A stretch of DNA of 64,000 nucleotides from Hansfordia pulvinata (Eukaryota; Ascomycota; Sordariomycetes; Xylariales), in the NCBI GenBank assembly GCA_006538405.1, contig BJKQ01000012.1, positions 593,001-657,000 on the forward strand, written 5' to 3'. Position 1 is the first letter of the stretch. The number at the start of each line of letters is the position of its first letter. The notes under the pieces are model-generated. The model was given only the letters and a program-made list of their open reading frames with translations, searched no databases and was not told where the DNA came from. Below, in pieces: positions 35,769-49,398 of the stretch. The position numbers and the translations under genes were made by a program.

Positions 35769-36584
35769 GGCTTCTGGCCGCCCTACAATGCACGGTGGTA
35801 GCGGACTGCGATCGACCTTGTACGGCGGACACCAAAAGTGCGAGGGACCTTTCAAGAGTCCCGCCCATCCTGCACTCCCAATTGATTTACTTCACGGCCT
35901 CTGCGAGAGAGCGGCTTTCACTGCGAGGCTTTTTGTTTTCTTATTCTTTCCCCCCCCAATGTTGGATGGCGAACTATGGCGTAACCAGGCGTTTACACGT
36001 TCTCCTTCTCGCTCTCTTCTTTCCATGTTACGAATCACTTCATTCTACTTGCAACACGTTTAGCGGGACTGCGCCCTTTCCACGGAAGCGGCGGCGGGGC
36101 ACGGTTGGTCATGCTGGGTTGGCGGGGATTTCAAAAAATTGGCGGAGTCGGCAGGATACAGAGCAAAGTCGCTGAAGCGCGACGGCTACAGAACTACTTA
36201 CAGGTAGTGGTTAGAGGAGCGAGCAGAAGAAGGAAAGGGGATAAATCAATAAAGACTATGCTGTACAGGTCTAAACCACCCGGTCCGTCGTGGCGGTGTC
36301 CACGCATCGCATATTAGAGGCCCTACGAGGGAATCCTCATGCGCATCGTGTACATGTCTGGTCGTGATCTGTCTCTACCGAAGAAACCGTACACGTACCA
36401 TAACCTCCCATAACTCCCGGATCAAGAGATGGTTGCCAGCGGTCCGGCTTCTCCTGACTGGCGTGTATACATGTCAGGCAACTCGGTCCGCAGCACAAAA
36501 ATCAAGTAAAAACAAATCCAATCTGGAATGGCGGGCACCACTGACACCGCCGCCTCCTCAGCCTGCCAACCTTCAACTCTCCTC
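35769..36584. other. Spacer between convergent genes
   Basis: Nothing coding recognised. It contains the 3' ends of HSF1 and of the gene on the minus strand. Confidence 0.5.
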
Positions 36585-37565
36585 CTATCCTATCCAGCAG
36601 TCTCTGTCCTCGAACAAGAAGAGGTTGTCCATCGTAATCTCCCCGGCCCGCCTCGGAGCGCGGGACCGCTTTGGCCGGGGCCTCTCCGGCGCGATCGACC
36701 CGGCCCTGTAGACGGTCTTGACGGTGGGCGTCCTGAAGACGAGCATGCCGTCGCGGCTCCGCCCGGCCATCCCGCGGACGGTCTCGCGCCACCTGGACTG
36801 GACCGCGTACCGGGCGGGCAAGCTCTCGGGGACCCTGCCGGCGACGAGGTTCGCAAAGGTCTCGATCTCGCCCGGAGTGTCCGCCACCTCCACCGTCCCC
36901 TCCGTGTCAGCCACCACCCCGCCGCCGCCGAGGGACAGCGCCCGGTCCCGGCGGAAGACGAGCGCCGCGCCGCGCGGGGCGAGCATGCCGACCGCCCTGC
37001 GAATGTCGCGCGCCGTGGGCTGGCGGCCGCACGGGTCGGTGCCGAGCAGGATCAGGTGGAAGCGCCGGCCTTGCCTCCCGCCGGCGCCGCCGCCACCGGG
37101 GTCCAAGGCGGCGTTGTGGACGACGACGGGCGGGGCTCTCAGGCAGGGGAACGTGGTGCGGGGGAGCGCTGCTGGTTGCGGACGAGCCTGTTCCGGAGGC
37201 GCGGGCGAGGTCGGGCAGGTCGTCGGACACGCACGCGGTGTAAGCTCCGACCCTGCGCCGCTGGGCCTCGGGCAGCCACTCGAGCGCGCTGTGCATGCCC
37301 GGGTCGACGTCCAGCACCGACAGCTGCTCCTCGCCGGCGGCGCGGCCCCCCAGCACCCGCTCCATGTCCATCGACAGCTCGTGGGCTATGAACTGCTTGT
37401 ACGTGTTGTGCGGCGGGGGGTCAGGCCGACGGCGCCGACGTCGCGGACCGCGCCGGCGAAGTGCTGGAAGCCCTGGTCGTGCTCGTGGGGCGACAGGGGC
37501 CGGAGGGAGTCGTGCTGGGAGAAGTGTGCCAGCAAAGCCGGCCGGAGCTTGCTGAGGGTTGCCAT
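36585..37565 (-). CDS. Unrecognised protein, frame broken twice
   Basis: Starts at 37565 (MATLSKLRPALLAHF). The frame fails at a C6 run (plus-strand G6, 37415-37420), where one more C would continue into HNTYKQFIAHELSMDMERVL and VGAYTACVSDDLPDLARA. It changes again near a C5 run (plus 37160-37164), returning to the first frame for FHLILLGTDPCG, AVGMLAPRGAALVFRRD and a C-terminus ending FEDRDCWIG. The two changes cancel, giving about 326 residues. The strand-loop pattern FHLILLGTD...MLAPRGAALVF faintly recalls the C-terminal half of a Rossmann methyltransferase, but no SAM-binding glycine motif is visible, so no function is given. No signal peptide is seen. Confidence 0.55.
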
Positions 37566-40349
37566 TCTTGGATTCACTGGGTCGATGTTGGGTTGTTCCG
37601 AGAAGCAGTGTGTGTATGTTGACGTGTAGTAGACTGCGGGCAACGAACGGATCGAAGAAAAGGGGAAGTCTCCGAGTTTCCTTTGCTGAAGAAGTAAGGA
37701 AAGGAGATGAAAAGGAGGCACAAACATCCGGGCATCTGGGTAGGCATATATATGTGTTGAATGCTAGGCCGGGCAGTCGACAAGCCACAACTCATAACCT
37801 GTTTCCCCTCACGCGCGTATTTACTTGACATAGTTTACACATACCGACACATGCGCTTATGGATTGTGTGACACATGAATCGAGGTTATTCCACAGCAAG
37901 ACATACATCTTACGTGCAGAAGAACCTACTGGGCCACGGCCATGATGCGTCCACAGTCGCAGCACACCCTAAGACCGACTCGCGACTCCTACCTAGCCCG
38001 GGTCGCTGTATTACAGCACGTAACTTTCTGTAGCAACTCGGTCAATGGAGGGGAGAGTGTATTGTACACAGAGAAGTGAGCGAATACAGCTTGCCTACCA
38101 GGCGGAATTCGTCCTCATGCGTACAGATGAGAGTTGAGACTCACAGAGGAGATCAAGTCGAGTTCTCTGGGGCTCGCGGCCATGCTCAGCTCGGCATCAG
38201 CGGCCGAGATCCAAATACATTGTGTGTGCGTGGACAGACATGCGCCGCTCTTGCCTACAATGATGGAGCTTAATATTTGTCCTCCTCGGTTGCAGCGTTG
38301 GACATGCAGGCTATGCACAACTCGCTAGCCAGATTCTCGTTGATACTCGTCCCTGAATCTTGGGTACTGGGCGGCGGCTGGCAGGCAATACAATCAAGTA
38401 CGTCCCTCGACCGTTCTGTGCGGCTCGCAGTGTTGCAAGTACGTGTAGGTAGCGGCTCTGCATACCATCATCCCCTTGTCTTCTTGCTTGACGCCCTGGT
38501 TTCTGTCCGAGTATGATGGCGGGCGCCCCGCAGCACAGCTATCCCTTCGAATGTGACAGTTCAGAGTCAGGACCATCGAGAGCCCCTAAAAGCCTGGGGC
38601 CCGGCAAGAGTCTTGCCTCAGTAAATACCCCCTCCAGCTTACTTGCGCGGCTACTACCGCTTCGACAGACCACCGCTGCGCTATCCCTGGGCAGCCGAGT
38701 CGTGTCAGTGCTCGAGGTAGGTCACTGCGGTGAGCGAGGGCCTGGTAACGAAGAAGAGCGGATAGACAGGCTTCGGCACTTGATCAAGACTTTTCCATCG
38801 CATGTCTGCCCTGGCCTTTATCCCTGCACAGCTCCCGCGCTGACTGATGAAGCCTTTGCCTGCTGGTCCTTGATAATTTTGAAGTGCATTGACTCTTACT
38901 ATCGTCGACTCGCGCTCTGCTCCAAGAGCTCAGCTCGGTCGGCGCTTCCCGCGAGTCTTGATGACGAGTCCTCGTTCGCGGAGGAGGCAGTCTCGACGCA
39001 GGCTGCTAGCAGTAGAAGTGTGCAGAAGAGTGTGTGGCTGGGAAACTTGTATATATTCGGTACCATCGGCCGAGCCTGTTCATCAACGCAGTGTGAAGCA
39101 TGTGTTCCTCCTTTCTCTTTCCCCTCTCTTCTTTTGTCTGTCTTTGCTGCCCAGCCCCTCGCTATCACCGTAACCCCTTGCGGACGTGACCATGGCCCGC
39201 TTCCTCCCCTCGAACTCCCACCCTTGCATCCCATAACAGCGCTCAGCGGCGGATGGGCTGGCTGTCTGCATGGCCCAAATTGATGTGCGGCAACAGACGT
39301 CGGATCTCCTCCCAGCCAGCTATCGTGGCCAATCCCTTCTGGCAGGCAGCAGTACAATCTCCGGGGCCGACGCACCGAGTGACCAAAAGATGCGTCGCCT
39401 CTTCTGCACGCTGCGGGCGTGGCGCGTATATCCGTCGCAGGAACTGTGCGTCTGGAGTTTGCGCGCGCGCGCGCGTGTGTGTGTGTGTGGGAGGGGGTGT
39501 TGGAGAGGGGGGAATTTCATCCCGGGGTGTCTGTGGAAAGCCTCGATGGTCAGCCAGCTAACGCCCGCCTCCTTCTTTTTTTCCCCAATGGGGGTTGGAA
39601 ATGGAAATCCGGCTAAAGACTCATGCGAGACACCACTTTCATACTTGGGCGGTGCATATAGGCTTGCCTTTGCAGTTCACTCTTCCAAGAGGTCGTCCAG
39701 TCTCTGGAGGACCACACCACACCATGGCACGGGAAAATGTTGCTCTGTGAGCACACTAAGAGACAGGTACACAAACTTTTCCGAGCCGACAACCGCTGTG
39801 CGTAATTCCACGGGGCTCTTCGGATCCCGCCTTGCTGGTGGTCGACTCTATGCACGCAGCGGATAGCGACGACAGATATCGAGACGCGGGTCGAGGGGGA
39901 CGCAGCCAGGAGAGAGCCGCTCCCTTGCGAGGGGAAGCATGAATGCACGAGCATGCTCGCCCCCTTTTCTCCCTTCCCCTACTTCCCCCAAGTGGCCGCG
40001 TAGTATACTGTTTGAGGGGGCACTCATAATCTCCATCATCGAACGTTCTTCCGCATTAAGGTAAGGTAATAGAGCCATGGAAACACAGGACACGACGTCC
40101 CGGGAATCGAAAGCCCGACGAGACCACGTGACGGCCTGCCCACTTCCCAGTATGATGTGCTCACGGCCCATCCGCAACATGGCCCCCATCGCCTCTCGCG
40201 TACAGGCACGCAGCGGCCGAGCCGTTCCTCGTTACTCCCGCCATCGTTACTCGTTGTTCCCGCCACGTCAGGAATCCTGGCGCTGTGACCCTCTCGCAAG
40301 ATCCGCGCCGACCGCCCCGGGGGAGGGGCGCTCCGTATGCCGCTCCGCC
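37566..40349. other. Intergenic spacer, 2.8 kb
   Basis: No gene supported. It contains a (CG)n-(TG)n alternating purine-pyrimidine block at 39461-39489 and a GGTAAGGTAAT motif near 40062. An open frame at 38513-39283 has no protein-like features. Confidence 0.5.
39461..39489 (+). repeat. (GC)n-(GT)n alternating dinucleotide block
   Basis: Seven GC units running directly into about seven GT units, alternating purine-pyrimidine throughout. Confidence 0.85.
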
Positions 40350-41035
40350 TTACACGAGGGTGTCCAGGGTCTCGTCCAGGTCCGAGCCGGCGTCCGCCAC
40401 CGTCTCGCCCAGATTTCCCGCGAGGTCACCGACCAGCCCGCGCCGGCGGAGGGTGCCCAGGGTCTCGTCGAGATCCTCTCCCGCGTCAGCCACCGTCTCT
40501 CCCAGGTTCCCCGCGAGGTTCCCCACGAGCCCGCGCCGGCGGAGGGTGCCCAGGGTCTTGTCGACGCCGGCGCCGGCGTCCGCCACCGTCTTGCCCGCGT
40601 CCTTCCCGAGGGTGCCCACCAGTCCGCGGCGGCGGCGGAGGGTGCCCAGGGTCTCGTCGAGATCCTCTCCCGCGTCAGCCACCGTCTCTCCCAGGTTACC
40701 CGCGAGGTTCCCCACGAGCCCGCGCCGGCGGAGGGTGCCCAGGGTCTTATCGACGCCGGCGCCGGCATCCGCCACCGTCTTGCCCGCGTCCTTTCCGAGG
40801 GTGCCCACCAGCCCGCGGCGCCGGCGGAGGGTGCCCAGGGTCTCGTCGAGATCCTCTCCCGCGTCAGCCACCGTCTCGCCCAGGTTGCCCGCGAGGTTTC
40901 CCACCAGCCCGCGGCGCTCCTCCTCGCCGCGGGGGGGATCGGGTACTTGGGCAGGGCCGGGTAGACAGGGATGACGGCTGCGGAGGCGGCGGCGGCCAGC
41001 AGGGTGATCATGATGGTGGTGGTGGTGGCGTGCAT
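40350..41035 (-). CDS. Secreted tandem-repeat precursor with Arg-run spacers (one frame break)
   Basis: The ATG at 41035 starts a signal peptide (MHATTTTIMITLLAAAASA), followed by a Pro-rich linker (PVYPALPKYPIPP). At a C7 run (plus-strand G7, 40931-40937) the frame needs one more base. It then reads GEEERR and six repeats of exactly 28 residues, each starting GLVG and ending TL, separated by RRR or RRRR and ending in a final Val. Repeats 1, 3 and 5 are identical type A (GLVGNLAG...TVADAG), with net charge about -6. Repeats 2 and 4 are type B (GLVGTLGK...), net charge about 0. Repeat 6 is a variant of A. With the base added the precursor has 228 residues. Signal peptide, dibasic spacers and near-identical repeats match kexin-processed secreted repeat precursors, as seen for fungal pheromones, RiPP precursors and repellent peptides. 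The product's function is unknown. Confidence 0.75.
40356..40916 (-). repeat. Six tandem 93-96 bp coding repeats
   Basis: Repeat units on the minus strand: 40910-40827, 40814-40731, 40721-40638, 40625-40542, 40532-40449 and 40439-40356, separated by 9 or 12 bp encoding three or four Arg. Types alternate A-B-A-B-A-A', so a two-unit block has been duplicated. Confidence 0.9.
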
Positions 41036-42826
41036 TGTTTGCTTCGGGGTTGCGGCTTTGCTGCTGCGCAAAGAGGGGGGCGTTAGAGCTTTCGGACTGG
41101 GGCCAGGTGGGTTTCCTTCTCTCTCTCTCGCGCTCGCCCCCTATTTTCTTTGGGAGTTTGCAGGGAAGGCTTTTGGTGATGACTCACTGCTTCCGTGTCT
41201 TGGAGGACTTCTCTGATGAATTTCTGTGCGATGCTGAGCGAGGTGATGAGGAACTGAGCATGATATCTGCAGCGGGAAGCCGGTGTCTTTTATGCTGGTC
41301 TTTTCTTGACCCTCGCCTTCGCGATACCGTCGCTGTACTCGAGCGTCGGCGCCTCTGGACACCCAGGCGGCGTTTGTGGGCGTCATCGTCGCTCTCCTCC
41401 CTTCCCCCCCCCCCCCCCCCCCCGCTGTCCCCCTTCGACACCACTACTCGTCGTCGGCGACGCATCGCGGGCGTTGTCGAGGTCGACGCCGGTTAAGGTT
41501 CAGGCGAGACCTGAGGCTGAGAGTCCGGCTGGGGAAGACGTCGTTGATGGGCGATACGGGATCATCTCGAGACCCTTCTTCCCCAGGGGTGCTTTCACGA
41601 CCGCGCGCGGGGGCCCGATTCGAAGGCTGACGCTTTTGGAGATTCGATGTCTCGCACCCGTCCGGGTCAGCCAGGCCACGGCTCCGTTTTGGAGACTATG
41701 GCGGGATCGGCGGTCAGACGCGGCGCAAAGACACGTTCGGCGTCGGCAGCTAAGGCGGGCGAGCCGACCAAGCTATCTGCCCAGGGCCAGACGGGGAGGA
41801 GGCCGGGGGGCTCTCGCGAGTCAGGCCTGCCGGCGGCGGCTGGCTCAAGCAGCAAGCTGGGCCGCCATCTTCTTTGCGCGGACTTGGGCGGCGCGGCGGC
41901 GGCCGTCGGCTGGTTAGTTAGCTGTCGGGAGCTGTCCCGACCTGGCAGAGCCGGCCTCATGTAAGAACCGGCGATCCGGCTCGCTAGCAGCGAGTACTCC
42001 CCGCGTGGGGTCGGCCGGCCGTCTTGGCCGCAGCTGGCGATCGAGATGCTCTCTATCCGCGGTCTTGGTTTGGCGTGGCATTCTACAACTATATCCCAGC
42101 AGTCAGGCGGGCTTGCTTGCCTTGGGAGGTGGACGTGGAGGTAAAGGTAAAGACCATCTCCAAGAGACAGAAAGCAGGTGGGTAGTGTCTTGGAGAGCAA
42201 GCCTGCCGCTTGCCAGACAGCAGTGGCCGGCCAACTCGAATCTACCTCCCCAAGGTGCCCATCCGACTAGAGCCACTCTAGATGGCCCAGCTGATGATGA
42301 TCTCGGCAACGTCCCTCGCGCCCGCCTGACAGCCTCTCTCGTCGAGCCAAGTTGTTGATTCCTTCACCGAATACACATGAATCAGCTACACCAGGAGGTG
42401 TCCTGGCTGTGACTTGCCCGCCTGTCTGCTCTGCGGTCCGACCAGCCTCCTACGAGCAGACCTAGCGGATTACATGTACATAGTCACGGTGTCGGTGTCG
42501 AAGGTGCTCCCGACGGAGCCTCGCTCGATTCAACGGGCAGACCGGACCACATCTGCATCTCTATCGATCCATCGCGCAACGGGCAAAAAGCCACAGAGGC
42601 GGGTGCTCAGGTCAGCAGGCCGTTTGTTGTCGCTGGTGTCGCATTTCAGGCCACCGCCGGACAAGACTGTGTGTGTGTGTGGTGATAATCCCATGTTTTC
42701 TTCCTTCATGTTTTTTCTTTCTTTACACACATCTCGTTGTGACAATGCTCCTCACTCATATCTACATACATCGTATGAACCGACATGAGCTGAACACGCG
42801 ACCTGTCTGTGCCCGGTACTCGCGCC
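41036..42826. other. Intergenic spacer, 1.8 kb
   Basis: No gene supported. It contains a C20 tract (41404-41423). TACATGTACATA lies near 42472. Confidence 0.5.
41404..41423 (+). repeat. Poly-C tract, 20 bases
   Basis: Uninterrupted C20, about 370 bp upstream of the repeat-precursor start codon on the other strand. Confidence 0.9.
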
Positions 42827-43360
42827 CTAGGCCACGTTTCCCCCAGGCGATCTCCGACTATTCGCCGCCGGGCCCCTTTCCCTCCTCCTCCTCCTCCTCC
42901 CCCTCCCTTCCTCCCCCTCTCCTTCCTCTCTCAGAGCCCCGACGAGGCGCCGCAGCGCAGGCCCCTGCTTGTTCTCCAGGTAGAGGTACCCCCGCAGCCT
43001 CCCGCGCAGCGCCGGCGCCGTGAGCTCGGCCCGGCCCCGGCATCCTCGAGCCCCGGCCGACGACCGGGCGACCTGCCTGACGAAGTACTCGGCCGTGGTC
43101 TCGCCCCGGAAGGCGAAGCTGGTGCTCGTCGTCGTCGTCGTCGTCGTTCTCTTCTTCTTTTTCGTCTTGTTCCTGTTCCCGTCCGCCCCGCTCTTGCCCC
43201 GTCCTCCTCCCCCTCCTCCTTCCGACATCGCGGCCATGCCCGCCATGCACACCAGCCAGAAGCGCAGGTCGGCCCCGGGCCGTCCGTCGTCGTCGCCTTT
43301 TCGCCCGACCCGATCCCCCCCAGCGGCGTGGTCCCCGTCGCCGCCGAGTGCGTCGTGCCA

Positions 43361-43405
<45 letters not shown>

Positions 43406-43591
43406 AGATGACGAGAGCAGCTCGCGCCGGAGGAGCCCGGCGTACTTGCGCGCCGCGATCCGGGCGCCCGGGCACTCGGTCGAGTGGAAGAGGAAGACGA
43501 GCACGCCCAGGCGGATGAGCTCCGAGCTGTCCTGCCCCTCCCCCTCCCGTCCACCACCGCCGCAGACGCGGGGGCGCTCTCGAGCTCCAGT

Positions 43592-43642
<51 letters not shown>

Positions 43643-44076
43643 CTTGAGATCGAGCTTGAGCAGCCGGCGAGTCAGCCCCTGCAGGCGGAGGAAGAGCCAC
43701 TGCACGTCCACCTCGCCCACCAGGGCCGCCTCCTCCTCCTCCTCCTCCTCGCCGCCGCCGCCCCGCCAGGCCGCCTGCGCGGCGTGGACGAACTCGACCG
43801 TCTTCTCGACCAGGCCGCGCAGGGCCGGCGCCATGGGCTCGCGCAGCAGGAGCGACCCGAGGCGGCCCGGGTCTCCGGCCGCCGCCGCCGTCGCCCACGC
43901 GGGAGGAGGCTGGTGGTGGAGGCTCTCGGCCTGCCAGGGGAGGCTCAGGATGGGCTCGGAGCCCGTGTGCACGGCGAGGAACTTGTCGGTCAGCAGGGTG
44001 CCCTTGAGCAGCAGAGGGTCGAGCGGGGGTTGTTGTTGTTGGTGGTGGTGGTGGTGGTGGCGGTTTCCCGTCGTCG

Positions 44077-44111
<35 letters not shown>

Positions 44112-45513
44112 AGCGCGGCCCAGTCGTCGCCGACGATGGCCCTGATGGCGAGAAGGTGGGTGCGGCACGCGTCGAAGTAGACCTGCCTACCTTCGCTCTC
44201 GCTGCTGCTGCTGCTGCGGCCGCCTCCGCCGCCGCTGTTGTCGTCGTGATCGTAGTCGTCGTAGTCGTCGTCGTCGTCGTCTTCGTTGTAGTTGCTGTTT
44301 CCGTAATCGCCGTTCTGGTTCTTGTTCTTGTTCTTGTTCCTGTTCCCCGCCCCGCGGCCCCGACCCGAGCTGCTGGGCCACAGGTCGGGAATGCCGTTCC
44401 ATAGCTGCGTGACGGCGAGCCCGTGGATCGTCAGGAGCAGGGACAGGCGGTCGCTCCCCGGCCCAGAGCCCCCGGGGTGCTCCCCCGCGGAGAGGGGGAC
44501 GGGGTGGTGGAGGAGGAGGAGCGTGACGAGGCGGAGCAGGAAGCGTAATAGGTCGAGGAAGAAGAAGAAGAAGAAGAAGAAGAAGGAGGCGGTGGAGAAG
44601 GAGAGAAAGAGGAAGAAGAAACACACGGAGAGGCAACCCCGCCCCCGCCCAGGCGGGCGCGCAGGTCGGCCAGGGCCTTCTCGGTGTAGGTCTCGAGGGC
44701 GAGGCCGCGGTCGGGCAGGAGGCCGCGGGACCAACCGACGAAGGCGGAGGCGAGGGCGAGGGTGGAGTACATGAGCATGGGGTCGGAGACGCCTAGGCGC
44801 AGGCGCTCGAGCATGGGCCCGCGCAGGCGGTCGCTGCGGTGGCGGCCGCCGCGGAGGGAGGAAGAGGAGGAGGGGGAGGAGGAGGGGGCGCTCGGGGAGC
44901 CGAAGGCCTCGGCGCACAGGTTGGCCGCGTCGCACTCGAGGAACTGCGTGATCAGCGGCACCACGTCGCCGCCCAGGTCGCGCCCCACGGCCGTGCTGTA
45001 GAAGGGGTCGAAGGCGTTGTTGCCGGGGCGGACGTGGGCGAGGCGCGCCTCGCGGGGGCGGCCGCCGCGGCTGTCGTGGCCGTCGTGGCGGTGGTGGTGG
45101 TGGTAGTAATAGTAGTAGTAGTAGTAGTCGTCGTCGTCGTCGTCGTCATGGCGCCAGCGGTCGTCGTACCGGCGGAGCTGGTAGTCGTGGCTCCAGGCGG
45201 CGGCGGTGGCTGTGGCGGCGGAGGAGGCCACGGGCATCATCATCACCACCGGCGGGCCTCGCCTGTCCGGCGTCTGCGACAACCCCCCTCCCTCCCCGTC
45301 CGGCGTCTGGGATGACGAGCGCGTCGAGCCACCGCCGCCGGCTGCCAATGTCTGCTGCTTGTCTTGCCGCTCGCGGGCCCGGCGCTTGGACTGGACATGG
45401 CGGAGGGCCTCGTGGCGCTTGCTGTCCGGGGTGCGGGCCTCGTCGCTCTGGTTGATGAAGACGAAGGCGCCGGCGTCGGTGCTGGGGGCGTTGCGGCGCT
45501 TGGGTCTGACCAT
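42827..45513 (-). CDS. Fungal transcription-factor-like protein with many homopeptide runs (frame break)
   Basis: The N-terminus (MVRPKRRNAP...FVFINQSDEAR..., then HVQSKRRARERQ) resembles the start of the fungal DUF3468 ('tachykinin family') transcription-factor-like group. Later stretches FDPFYSTAVG, LALASAFVGW and LTIHGLAVTQLWNGIPDLWP fit that group's C-terminal regulatory domain. The first frame (from 45513) must pass into a second near two G runs (plus-strand C4 44637-44640 and C5 44642-44646), where one extra base restores about 895 residues. The chain is broken by runs of one amino acid: D7-Y8-H4, S10, S11, H6, E7, T11-A6, about S18 and T7, all coded by trinucleotide microsatellites. 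No zinc cluster is visible. A nuclear regulatory role is inferred from the family resemblance only. Confidence 0.6.
43362..43405 (+). repeat. (GAC)n coding microsatellite
   Basis: About 14 GAC units on the plus strand, coding most of the longest serine run of the minus-strand gene. Similar repeats lie at about 43592-43641, 44082-44110, 44248-44284 and 44557-44586. Confidence 0.9.
45091..45149 (+). repeat. Compound (GTG)n-(TAG)n-(TCG)n coding microsatellite
   Basis: Three different trinucleotide repeats follow one another and encode the D7-Y8-H4 block on the minus strand. Confidence 0.9.
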
Positions 45514-47098
45514 GCCGGAGTGAAGTGGCGTGGAGTGGAGTGGAGTGACCGACCGGTGAGCGAAGGGGAGGGAGGGTGGTGGCCAGGGATGTAAGACAGG
45601 TCAGATCAGGTCAGGTAAGGTATGTCAGGTGAGGTATGCCAGGGGGAGTACGGCAAGGTGAGAGGTCGTATAGGCGCTGATCGGTGGTGATGACTAATAA
45701 GAGAGGGAGAGGGAGAGGGTTGAGGGGCTGTGGCTGTGGCTGTGTCGTGTCGTGTCGTGTCGTGTCGTGTCGTCCCGTCCCCCGTTCAGGAGATGTGTGT
45801 CTCTGCCGGGTCGTGCATACGAATACCGGTCCGGAAGAGGAAACATGAATATTCGAGGACGGAGCTCGACCGGGGCTGCGACCCCTGCATTGGTATTTGT
45901 AGTATAACAATACCAGAATCGTGAAGGAGGGTAAGGCAGGGTCGAGGTCGTGGACGTAGGTAGTCGTGGATCCCCCTCCCCGCCTTCTGTGCCGCTGTAG
46001 AAAACAAATAGCCGAGAACGACGACAACGACGACGACAACGACGACCAAGATCCAATAGGGACGGACGGGACGGGACAGGGACGGAAGTTGCCGCGGGAG
46101 GGCCTGCTGACTCATGCCACGGCCGGGCGGCGGGACGCCGAGCTGGGATCCCTGCCCACCTTGTCTTTCCTCCTCCTCCTCCCATTTTCCATCTCCCCTT
46201 CTTCCTCCTCCGCCTCCGCCTCCGCCACTCTCCTCCACTCCCCACTCCGCGGTTGCGGGTATTCATTCCAACTAACCGCTTGCAGTAGTGTGTGTCCCCT
46301 GCCGTTGGGGGCTGCTCCGGCCGTCTGCTCTGCTCCGCCGAGCCGCCCGCGCGGTGTGGCGTCGCTCAACCACCGCGGGGCGCCTCGCCTCGGCAGCGCG
46401 TCGCATCGTCTTGCTCTTTGCAGTAGTCTATGTCCTGGTCGGGGACCACGCCTCTGACTATGATGACTTAGGAGCAGTATCGTGCCTGCTTACATGAGCC
46501 GAGTGGCGACCGGCTTGCCGATCGTGAGATTCCCTCACCGCGCGCTCGGCGATAATCCTATACGGTAGATACGGTACTTACGCTATAGGTTTCAGCCCAC
46601 GCCGCGGCACAGCCGGCCCTGGCTGGCGTGTAGCCGGCATCTCGGGTTCCCGGAGAAGCTGAAATGCATCTCTACGTCGGCTGCTGACGCTTCCGTGATG
46701 CTGTGCTGCGGTGATGCTGTGCTGCGGTGCGGTGTTTGAGACGGCCGGCGACGCTGTAGGCCTGACCGACGATGCCTCCGCCTCCGCCTCCGCCTCCCGC
46801 CAATATATAACCAGGGACAGCGAGTTCGCCACGACGGTGACGTTCATGTCGGTACCAAACAAAGCCCGTCGAGTCTCCAATACCATCATCGCATCGTCAA
46901 CAGGCCGTCAATCTCGCCTGTGGAAACAAACTCGCCAAGTTACTACTCTCCACGCGAGCCGAGTCCCCTTGGATCCGCCCGGTTTCGTTTCCAGACCCCT
47001 CGCGGAACACCGCCGCGCCTCGTTACCCACTATACCGGGCCACAGAACCAGAACCCAGACTTGGGTACTCGTAGGCAGTTAGTCAGGTTTAGGTAGCC
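45514..47098. other. Divergent promoter spacer, 1.6 kb
   Basis: Lies between the transcription-factor-like gene (-) and the carboxylesterase (+). It contains (GTGTC)n at about 45744-45772, degenerate GGTAAGGTA/GGTCAGGTA repeats at 45600-45650, and an ATATATAA box at about 46803, roughly 290 bp before the carboxylesterase start. Confidence 0.5.
45744..45772 (+). repeat. (GTGTC)n pentanucleotide repeat
   Basis: About six copies of GTGTC/TCGTG in the divergent promoter spacer. Confidence 0.85.

Positions 47099-49398
<2,300 letters not shown>

Noticed and set aside
38513..39283. Open frame of 256 codons on the plus strand
   Set aside because: No domain, signal peptide or splice support, and mixed composition typical of open spacer.
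40356..40916. Repeat array read as CRISPR-like
   Set aside because: Repeats are coding, 84 bp plus Arg codons, without unique spacers, and the genome is eukaryotic.
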